Below are positions 7,505 to 13,111 of a stretch of 64,000 nucleotides of DNA, piece after piece. The notes under the pieces are model-generated. The model was not told the DNA's origin. It saw only the letters and a program-made list of their open reading frames with translations, and ran no database searches. How positions within the stretch are numbered: the stretch's first letter is position 1; each line of letters begins with the position of its first letter. Position numbers and translations under genes: made by a program. The DNA comes from Betaproteobacteria bacterium (GTDB lineage Bacteria; Pseudomonadota; Gammaproteobacteria; Burkholderiales; Burkholderiaceae_F): assembly GCA_016861185.1 (NCBI GenBank), contig BOKW01000005.1:124001-188000 (forward strand), given 5' to 3'.

Positions 7505-9028
7505 CTACATCGCGCCCGGCGTGGGCGTGAACAAGTACGGGAAACGCGGCAGCAGTGGGATCACGGCGTTGTCGACCGCATCGTGCAGTTTCAGCGACGT
7601 ATCGCCGAGCGGCACGTTCGCCGGTTTGCAGTCGGCGCCGAGCCCGAGCGCGTTGTTGTCGCCGTTCAGGATGCACAGCCCGCCCATCACCGCGACCAGC
7701 GAGATATCGACGACGTCGTCCTTCGGGCGGCGGCCGTTCGGATAACCCGCCGGATCGCCGCCGGCCAGGCCGAGCCGGTTCTGCTGCGCTTCGGGCGTGG
7801 GCGCAATCGACGTGTTCAGCCGCATCATCTCGGCCGGCGTCACGCTCTTCGGCTTGTTCACGCCGTTGATGCCGGTCAGGAACGTCGTCACCAGATCGGT
7901 GCGCGGCAGGTTCTTCGGCGCGGTGCCCGGCAGGTTCAGCGCGATCTCCAACAGCGCGGGGAAGGTCGGATTCGTCACGTAGGTGGCGAACTGCGCGTCG
8001 TCCTTCGGCTTGCTGGCGTTGAAGCGATCCTTGTCGGGCAGGCCGATCACGACTTCGTTGACGAGCGGCATCGCCAGGCGCGACACCTGCACCCACGGCC
8101 CGCCGTCCTTGCTCGAGGTCTGATGGCCCGATTTCGGCGTCGGATCGAGCAGCCGCACCTGGCGCAGGCTCGCCGTAGTCCAGCCGCCGATCACCGGGTC
8201 GTCGCCCTTGACGAGGCAGCTGCGGTGCACCTCGAGCGCGAGCGTCGTGATGTTGGCGTCGTCGATCGTGTTCGGCACCGCGTTGATCAGCGCCGGATTG
8301 GTGATCACCGAGACGGGTGCGTTGACCAGATCGAAGATCGTGCCGAGGTTCACGGCGAACGGCTCCTTGCGCTGGCCGACGAACATCCGGCCGGGCTGGC
8401 TGCAGCCGGGGATGTTGACGTTGTAGACGTGCTGCTCGGCGTACGCCGCGTAGTCGGGGATCGTCTTGGTGCCGATGTTGTCGGCCGGCTTGTCGAAGGT
8501 CGCCGAACCGTTGGCCGCGTTGGTGATGCGCGCCCGCTGACCCGTGCGCCGGTCGCCGCGGACGACGTCGACGGTGTACGTCTCGTTGACGTTCAGCGCC
8601 GCGGCGTTCGGCGCCGATACCGTGCCCGCCTGGATCAGCGGGATCGCGACGCTCTTGTCGCCGATCGGCAGCGTGATGCCCTTCAGGTTGTTCCTGAAGC
8701 GGAACTGGAACGTGAGGTCTTCGCGCGCGTCGCCGTCGTTGTCGATGTGGATCTCGTACAGCGCGTTCGGATCGAGCTGGAAGTAGTTCGGGCCGCCGTA
8801 CGGCGCCTGCAGCGGCAGGTAGTTGGCGATCAGCGTCACGTAGTCGGTGCGGCCCGGCTCGTACGAACGGAACATGTAGAAGTCGGTGCCGTCGACCTTG
8901 GGCTGGGTCGTGATGAAAGGCGCCTCGCAATGCGACGAGGCGTTCGCCGCGGGTGCGGCGGCCAAGGCGCAGGCGGCGGCCGCGGCGACGAGCGCGGGCC
9001 GCAGCGCCTGCAGGTTGCGTTTCGACAT
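7505..9028 (-). CDS. DUF4331 family secreted protein
   Basis: A 507-residue protein with a Sec signal peptide (residues 1-30, ending ANA before SSHCEAP). The mature N-terminus, SSHCEAPFIT..PKVDGTDFYMFRSYEPG, is the hallmark of DUF4331 proteins (often annotated as SSHREAP-type, with an all-beta fold), and an IDNDGDAREDLTFQFRF segment resembles a Ca-binding loop. The start at 9028 has GGAGGAAACC just upstream; an ATG 15 bases earlier lacks one. It is the first gene of the operon with the lipoprotein, TPR and HupE/UreJ genes. Two ECF-type promoter matches lie upstream on this strand. Function is not established for this family. Confidence 0.85.
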   Translation of the reverse strand: MSKRNLQALRPALVAAAAACALAAAPAANASSHCEAPFITTQPKVDGTDFYMFRSYEPGRTDYVTLIANYLPLQAPYGGPNYFQLDPNALYEIHIDNDGDAREDLTFQFRFRNNLKGITLPIGDKSVAIPLIQAGTVSAPNAAALNVNETYTVDVVRGDRRTGQRARITNAANGSATFDKPADNIGTKTIPDYAAYAEQHVYNVNIPGCSQPGRMFVGQRKEPFAVNLGTIFDLVNAPVSVITNPALINAVPNTIDDANITTLALEVHRSCLVKGDDPVIGGWTTASLRQVRLLDPTPKSGHQTSSKDGGPWVQVSRLAMPLVNEVVIGLPDKDRFNASKPKDDAQFATYVTNPTFPALLEIALNLPGTAPKNLPRTDLVTTFLTGINGVNKPKSVTPAEMMRLNTSIAPTPEAQQNRLGLAGGDPAGYPNGRRPKDDVVDISLVAVMGGLCILNGDNNALGLGADCKPANVPLGDTSLKLHDAVDNAVIPLLPRFPYLFTPTPGAM

Positions 9029-9114
9029 TTCGGTTTCCTCCATTGGATGGATGCGACGGAATCGATCAACGGCGCCGCGGCGGTCCGTACACCCGGGCGC
9101 GGCGTCTGAGCGGC

Positions 9115-9141
9115 ATTACGGTCGAACCTTGCGATTGGATT
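9115..9141 (-). promoter_or_regulatory. ECF-type promoter, proximal, for the DUF4331 operon
   Basis: Minus-strand GAATCC, 16 bases, CGTAAT (-35 at 9141-9137, -10 at 9120-9115). Predicted start is about 80 bases before the DUF4331 ATG. Confidence 0.55.
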
Positions 9142-9196
9142 CGGCGCGCGCAGCGAACGCAGTCGGGCGCAACGGCGGTTCGGCGGTCATGGCCCG

Positions 9197-9223
9197 AATA
9201 CGGCCGGGGCGCCCGATCGGATT
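9197..9223 (-). promoter_or_regulatory. ECF-type promoter, distal, for the DUF4331 operon
   Basis: Minus-strand GAATCC, 16 bases, CGTATT (-35 at 9223-9219, -10 at 9202-9197). It is the second match on this strand in the same 289-base intergenic space and lies 14 bases from the divergent match at 9237. Confidence 0.5.
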
Positions 9224-9236
9224 CGCATTGCGGGCA

Positions 9237-9263
9237 AATCCATCCGCGGCGCCGGTCCGTATA
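9237..9263 (+). promoter_or_regulatory. ECF-type promoter of the ferritin-like/cytochrome operon
   Basis: CAAATCC, 16 bases, CGTATAGG (-35 at 9237-9241, -10 at 9258-9263). It lies 55 bases before the ATG at 9318 and shares the extended CGTATAGG with the promoter of sigma factor 2 at 10317. Confidence 0.65.
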
Positions 9264-9317
9264 GGGTTGTCGATCCACTCACCCGCGCTTGACCGCGCTT
9301 GCCTTCAGGAGACCACG

Positions 9318-9869
9318 ATGCAATCGACGCGCAGAACCTTCCTGTCCACCGCCACGCTGTCCGCGACCGCGGTCGCATTGCTGGCCGGCGTGCGCACGCC
9401 CGCGCATGCCGCCAATCCGGCCGGCGACGTGAAGATCCTCAACGTCGCGCTCGGACTCGAGCACGAGGCGATCGGCGCCTACCAGCTCGGCGCGGCGAGC
9501 GGACTGCTGCAGAAGCCCGTGCTCGACCTCGCGCTGCAGTTCCAGTCGCACCACAAAGGACATCGCGACGCGCTCGCCGCGACGATCCGCAAGCTCGGCG
9601 GCACGCCGGTCGACGAGAAGAGGCTCGACGACTACGCGAAAGCGCTGCGCGCCGACATGCTGAAGTCGCAGGCCGACGTGCTCGATCTGGCGGCACGCCT
9701 CGAGCTCGGCGCGGTCAACGCCTACCTCGGCGTGATCCCGTCGTTTGCCGACAGCGCGCTCGCGAAGGTCGCCGCGCGGCTGGCCGCCGACGAAACGATG
9801 CACTGGTCGATCCTCGCCAATGCGCTGGGCCGGCCGGTGCCGGGCGCGGCCCTTTCGTTCGGCGCGTGA
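9318..9869 (+). CDS. Tat-exported ferritin-like domain protein
   Basis: A 183-residue protein. The N-terminus has a twin-arginine-type signal (STRRTFLSTATLSATAVALLAG) ending AHA before ANPAG. The mature part is a ferritin-like four-helix bundle with conserved acidic/His positions (LGLEHEAIGAYQLGA, FQSHHKGHRDALA, RLELGAVNAYLG, AADETMHWSILANALG), as in DUF4439-like or Dps-related Tat proteins. AGGAGA precedes the ATG. The cytochrome c gene begins one base after its stop, so both are cotranscribed. Tat export suggests it folds with its metal in the cytosol. A periplasmic redox or metal-storage role is likely, but the substrate is unknown. Confidence 0.75.
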   Translation: MQSTRRTFLSTATLSATAVALLAGVRTPAHAANPAGDVKILNVALGLEHEAIGAYQLGAASGLLQKPVLDLALQFQSHHKGHRDALAATIRKLGGTPVDEKRLDDYAKALRADMLKSQADVLDLAARLELGAVNAYLGVIPSFADSALAKVAARLAADETMHWSILANALGRPVPGAALSFGA

Positions 9870-9870
9870 G

Positions 9871-10290
9871 ATGCCCGCACGGCCGGTTCTCGCCGCGCTT
9901 GTGCTGACGCTCGCGTTCACAGCGCCGTCGGGGTCCGCCGCCGCCGGCGGCGCGCGCTCGGACCGAGCCGAAGCCTCGCGCGGCGAGACCCGAGGGGACA
10001 CCGCCCGCGGCGCGCAGTTGTACGAGTCGCGCTGCGGCGGCTGCCACAGCGCAGACGCGAACCGCATCGGCCCGGCGCACCGCGGCGTTTTCGGCCGGCG
10101 CGCTGGCACTGCGGCCGGCTTCGACTATTCGCCCGCGCTGCGCGCAAGCCGGCTCGTATGGAACGCACGCACACTCGACGCGTGGCTGGCCGATCCCGAA
10201 CGCACGATCCCCGGCCAAGCGATGGGCTACCGCGTCGACGACGAGCGCGACCGTGGCGATCTGATCGCGTACTTGCGCGATCTGCGGTGA
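9871..10290 (+). CDS. periplasmic class I cytochrome c
   Basis: A 139-residue exported protein with signal peptide (1-25), one haem-binding motif CGGCH (C55/C58/H59) and a likely Met axial ligand in GQAMGYRV near residue 119. The organisation (RGAQLYESRCGGCHSAD, IGPAHRGVFGRRAG, FDYSPAL, WLADPERTIPGQAM) matches cytochrome c2/c550-type electron carriers. It is tightly linked to the ferritin-like gene and expressed from the same ECF-type promoter, so the two may form an electron-transfer pair. Confidence 0.88.
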   Translation: MPARPVLAALVLTLAFTAPSGSAAAGGARSDRAEASRGETRGDTARGAQLYESRCGGCHSADANRIGPAHRGVFGRRAGTAAGFDYSPALRASRLVWNARTLDAWLADPERTIPGQAMGYRVDDERDRGDLIAYLRDLR

Positions 10291-10295
10291 GTCGC

Positions 10296-10322
10296 AATCC
10301 GCCCTTCGCTTTCCTGCGTATA
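10296..10322 (+). promoter_or_regulatory. ECF-type promoter of sigma factor 2
   Basis: GCAATCC, 16 bases, CGTATAGG (-35 at 10296-10300, -10 at 10317-10322), starting six bases after the cytochrome stop and 73 bases before the sigma ATG. This arrangement suggests autoregulation. Confidence 0.65.
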
Positions 10323-10331
10323 GGCTGTTGA

Positions 10332-10373
10332 CGCACCGATCGTCGGCCGAAGGTCCGGTCGACGATCGGTGCG
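10332..10373 (+). other. long perfect inverted repeat in the sigma factor 2 leader
   Basis: Arms CGCACCGATCGTCG and CGACGATCGGTGCG (14 bp, perfect) flank a 14-base loop. It begins about where the ECF promoter would start transcription and ends 21 bases before the sigma ATG. No T-run follows, so it is not a classic terminator. It could be a protein operator or an mRNA hairpin affecting stability or translation. Confidence 0.6.
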
Positions 10374-10394
10374 CGAGCATGCAACGAGGTGGCT

Positions 10395-11108
10395 ATGTAT
10401 CCAGCGGCGGCGCAGGCAATCGGCGGTTTGGACGGCATGCTCCTGGGCACCGGAACGGTGACGCGACCGTCGCGACAGGAAGCCCCGGAAGATCGTGTAG
10501 CCGAGCCGTCGCTCGAACAGGGCGATCAGCTCGCCGCGCTGCTGGCGCGGATCGCACAGGGCGAACAGGCGGCCCTCGAATCGCTGTACGACCTGACGCT
10601 GCCGCGCGTGTTTGCGGTCGCGCGCCGCATCTGCGTCGACTCCGCGCTCGCCGAAGAAGTGACCGAAGACGTTTACTTCCAGGTATGGCGCGAAGCGGCA
10701 CGCTTCGACGCAACGCGCGCGCCGGCGCTGCCGTGGCTGCTGATGCTCGCACGCTCGCGCGCGCTCGACGCGCTGCGCCGGGCCGATCCCGCGCTGCCCG
10801 CGGAGGATCCGCACGCGCTGGTGGAGGAGGAAGGCAGCGGCGACGGCGATCCGCTGCGCCTGCTCGAGGCGTTCAGGCGCGACGGCGAAGTGCGCGACGC
10901 GCTCGCGCGGCTGCCGGCGCACGACCGGCAGATCGTCGCGCTCGCTTTCCTGCGCGGACTGACGCATGCGGAGATCGCGGCGGCGATGAAGCTGCCGCTC
11001 GGGACGGTCAAGACCGCCGTGCGCCGCTCGCTGCACGCGCTGCGCGTCGTTCTGGCCGTGCACGCGCCCGACGGATGGAGCGACGAGGTAACCGATGAAA
11101 ACGACTGA
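10395..11108 (+). CDS. ECF-type RNA polymerase sigma factor 2 (cupin-associated)
   Basis: A 237-residue protein. After a 45-residue poorly conserved N-terminal extension come region 2 (ALESLYDLTLPRVFAVARRI ... AEEVTEDVYFQVWREAARFD) and region 4 (DRQIVALAFLRGLTHAEIAA with GTVKTAVRRSLHALRVVL). ATG 10395 follows AACGAGG by six bases; a GTG two codons earlier is the alternative. The cupin gene downstream overlaps its 3' end by 14 bases, the arrangement seen for ECF factors controlled by ChrR-type anti-sigma cupins. Its own promoter match suggests a positive feedback loop. Confidence 0.9.
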   Translation: MYPAAAQAIGGLDGMLLGTGTVTRPSRQEAPEDRVAEPSLEQGDQLAALLARIAQGEQAALESLYDLTLPRVFAVARRICVDSALAEEVTEDVYFQVWREAARFDATRAPALPWLLMLARSRALDALRRADPALPAEDPHALVEEEGSGDGDPLRLLEAFRRDGEVRDALARLPAHDRQIVALAFLRGLTHAEIAAAMKLPLGTVKTAVRRSLHALRVVLAVHAPDGWSDEVTDEND

Positions 11109-11565
11109 ACGGGGGCTGCCGCGGGCCGCGGTCGAACGCATGCTGCTCGATGTGGCGGCCGAACCGGTCGCCCCCGACGTTGCGGCCCGCATCAAGGCAC
11201 GCCTGGCAAAGCGTGTCGCGGCTGCACCCCGATCGACCGCGCCGCAGTTCATCGACATTCGCGCCGACGAGGGCTGGCGGCCGCTGACCGACCGGACCGA
11301 GATGAAGATCCTCCTTGACGACGGCGCGACGCTGTCGTGGCTGGTGCGCATGCAGCCGGGTGCGCGGCTCGACGCGCACGCGCACGACGCGGGCCCGGAG
11401 GAGTGCCTGGTCGTCGCAGGCGATCTGTGGCTCGACGGCAAGCGTTTCGGCGCCGGCGATTACCAGTTCGCGCCGCGCGGCACCGCGCACCACCGCATCC
11501 ACACCGAGTCGGGTTGCGTGCTGTTCGTGCGTTCGCCTTCGCCGCGCGCCGCAGCGGCTGCTTGA
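11095..11565 (+). CDS. ChrR-like cupin, putative anti-sigma factor (copy 1)
   Basis: A 156-residue soluble protein. The C-terminal half is a cupin with both motifs: G..LDAHAHDAGPEECLV (His-x-His and Glu metal ligands) and GDYQFAPRGTAHHRI. The N-terminal 45 residues are helical but contain no Cys, so the His-Cys-Cys zinc site of canonical ChrR anti-sigma domains is absent. Overlap with the sigma factor implies coupled translation. By analogy with ChrR it may sense an oxidant or metal through the cupin and release the sigma factor. A non-anti-sigma cupin role is possible. Confidence 0.75.
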   Translation: MKTTERGLPRAAVERMLLDVAAEPVAPDVAARIKARLAKRVAAAPRSTAPQFIDIRADEGWRPLTDRTEMKILLDDGATLSWLVRMQPGARLDAHAHDAGPEECLVVAGDLWLDGKRFGAGDYQFAPRGTAHHRIHTESGCVLFVRSPSPRAAAAA

Positions 11566-11577
11566 ATCCGGCGGATC

Positions 11578-12030
11578 ATGGAAACGATGAACGAAGCCCT
11601 GCCCCGGTCGGCGACGGTCGCGCTGCTGGAAGCGCTCGCGCCGGAGGCGCCCGCGCGCGCAGACCGTATCCGCCGCCGGCTGCTCGTCCGCATCGCGTCC
11701 GACGCGAGGGCGGCGCGCAGCCTCGCTCGCACGGCCGGTTGGCTGCCTTTCGTCGCCGGCGCCGAGAAGAAGATCCTGTTCGACGACGGTTGCACGATGA
11801 CCTGGCTCGTGCGGATGGCGCCCGGCGCAGCGCTGCCCGCGCACCGGCACGACGAAGGCGACGAGGAGTGCCTGGTGCTCGAAGGCACGGTCGTCGTCAA
11901 CGACATCACCTACGGGCCCGGCGACTACGCGCTGGCGCTGCGCGGCTCGGAGCACCGCTCGGTGCGGACCGACACCGGTGCGCTGTTCCTGCTGCGATCG
12001 CCGTCGCCGCAGGCGCTCAGCGCGCGCTGA
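11578..12030 (+). CDS. ChrR-like cupin, putative anti-sigma factor (copy 2)
   Basis: A 150-residue paralogue of the preceding gene, 12 bases downstream. It shares the layout (helical N-terminus, then WLPFVAGAEKKILFDDG..MTWLVRMAPGA and cupin motif 1 G..LPAHRHDEGDEECLV). Motif 2 is changed: GDYALALRGSEHRSV lacks the Pro seen in copy 1 but keeps the His. It too has no Cys in the N-terminal half. Tandem duplication suggests two sensors for one sigma factor, or one that has diverged. Its end overlaps the convergent SRPBCC gene by 14 bases. Confidence 0.72.
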   Translation: METMNEALPRSATVALLEALAPEAPARADRIRRRLLVRIASDARAARSLARTAGWLPFVAGAEKKILFDDGCTMTWLVRMAPGAALPAHRHDEGDEECLVLEGTVVVNDITYGPGDYALALRGSEHRSVRTDTGALFLLRSPSPQALSAR

Positions 12031-12484
12031 GGAGCCGCTGCAGGTTGTCGAGCGCACGGCGCGACTGCCGCGCGAGCAACCAGCGCGTGAGGTTGCGGTC
12101 GAGCCAGCGCCACGGCGCACGGTGCGAGCGGAACCACAGCAGCCGCGTGAAGCGGCAGCCGCCGGCGCCCGGTTCGAGCTGATACTCGATGCGCGCGTCG
12201 CCTTCTGCGCTCGTCGTCTCGATGACCCAACGCCGCGGCGGCTCGCACGCGTGCACGGTCCACGTCGCTTCGAAGCGCCGGCCGGCGGCGCCGATCGTCT
12301 CGACCACGGTTTCGCCGAGCGCGAGCGGCCGGTCCGGCACGCCGCGCACCGCCACCGTCGCCGGATGCCAGCGCGACCAGCGCGCAGGATTGGTGACGAA
12401 AGCGAACGCCTCTTCGGCCGCACACGGCAGTTCGACCCCGGTAACGAGGCAGACGAAGTCGGACGCCGCTTCGCCCGCGTTCAT
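12017..12484 (-). CDS. SRPBCC (polyketide-cyclase/START-like) family protein
   Basis: A 155-residue soluble protein with the helix-grip pattern: PCAAEEAFAFVTNPARWSRWHPAT at the N-terminus, alternating beta strands in the middle (RWVIETTSAEGDARIEYQLE) and a long C-terminal helix (NLTRWLLARQSRRALDNLQRLL). Such proteins bind hydrophobic ligands; no ligand can be named. Its ATG overlaps the stop of the monooxygenase gene (ATGA), so the two are translated together. It converges on the second cupin gene. Confidence 0.75.
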   Translation of the reverse strand: MNAGEAASDFVCLVTGVELPCAAEEAFAFVTNPARWSRWHPATVAVRGVPDRPLALGETVVETIGAAGRRFEATWTVHACEPPRRWVIETTSAEGDARIEYQLEPGAGGCRFTRLLWFRSHRAPWRWLDRNLTRWLLARQSRRALDNLQRLLSAR

Positions 12485-12768
12485 GCGACGCGCTCGTAGG
12501 CGACGATCTCGGGCGCGGCGGCGAGCAGCGGCCCGCCATGCTCGAACGCGCGCGCGACGTGCGCGCTCGCCATGTGCGCCTCGACCGCGGCGGCATCGTG
12601 CCAGTACTCGACCGTGACGAACTCGTTCGGACGGTCAGCGCGGACGAATACCTCGTAGCGGATGCAGCCGGGTTCGGCGCGCGTCGGCGCGAGCAACTCG
12701 TCGAAGACACGGCGCAGGGCGTCGCACTGGTCGGGCCGCGCGACAAAGCGGCCGATGACGGTTCTCAT
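12481..12768 (-). CDS. antibiotic biosynthesis monooxygenase (ABM) domain protein
   Basis: A 95-residue single-domain protein with the dimeric alpha/beta-barrel pattern of the ABM/YgiN family (VIGRFVARPDQCDALRRVF, EPGCIRYEVFV, EFVTVEYWHDAAAVEAHMAS, HVARAF). Members include quinol monooxygenases and haem-degrading or reactive-species-related enzymes. The start at 12768 has GGAGGAA 6 bases upstream. It is the first gene of a two-gene unit with SRPBCC, preceded by an ECF-type promoter match at 12819-12845, which places it in the proposed stress regulon. Confidence 0.8.
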   Translation of the reverse strand: MRTVIGRFVARPDQCDALRRVFDELLAPTRAEPGCIRYEVFVRADRPNEFVTVEYWHDAAAVEAHMASAHVARAFEHGGPLLAAAPEIVAYERVA

Positions 12769-12818
12769 CGCGGTTCCTCCGGAACTTGCGGGCGCGATCC
12801 GCAGCGGATCGCCCAAGG

Positions 12819-12845
12819 GATACGGCCGACCCGGCCATCCGGATT
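12819..12845 (-). promoter_or_regulatory. ECF-type promoter of the ABM/SRPBCC operon
   Basis: Minus-strand GCAATCC, 16 bases, CGTATC (-35 at 12845-12841, -10 at 12824-12819), about 50 bases before the ABM ATG. It is the sixth match to the pattern within 8 kb. Confidence 0.6.
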
Positions 12846-12918
12846 GCGGCGCGGCAGCGCCCCGAGGGCGGAACAGGCTGCTGCGGGCGGAAGGGCTCTC
12901 TCAACACGAAGGAACGAC

Positions 12919-13017
12919 TCTGTTTCTCTCTGTGTCCTCCGTGTCTCTGTGGTGAATCCTCCGTCCTTCGAGAGTCGTGATCTCACCACAGAGGACACAG
13001 TGGGCACAGAGAAAAGA
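12919..13017. repeat. inverted repeat family B, copy 1
   Basis: TCTCTGTG..GTGTCTCTGTGGTGA on the left is mirrored by TCACCACAGAGGACACAG..CAGAGAA on the right, around a unique centre of about 25 bases. The same TTCACCACAGAGACACAGAG element recurs between hyp genes and elsewhere in the window. Confidence 0.8.
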
Positions 13018-13111
13018 CCTCTGGGCTTCGTCGGCGGCCTCCGTTTCCAACGGAACGCGGCGCTGTTCGCGCGCTCGTCCTGCGCGGCGCTATCTGGATG
13101 GTCGGCGGCGT

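Larger units (their letters stand above)
12769..13111. other. intergenic region between hypX and the ABM operon
   Basis: 343 bases without a gene. It holds the ABM promoter match, a family B inverted repeat (12919-13017) and a 7-bp hairpin GGCGGCG-TTTA-CGCCGCC (13104-13121) that wraps the hypX stop codon. No reading frame here looks real. Confidence 0.6.

Noticed and set aside
61-9109. Many long open frames antisense or out of frame to recognised genes (for example around 888-1946 and 7583-9109), rich in Arg, Ala and Pro
   Set aside because: High GC makes stop codons rare. These frames lie over genes with clear motifs on the other frame, have no domains and no ribosome sites.
12954-12980. 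AATCC-N16-CGTGAT on the plus strand as a seventh ECF promoter
   Set aside because: The -10 reads CGTG, it lies within a family B repeat, and no plus-strand gene follows.
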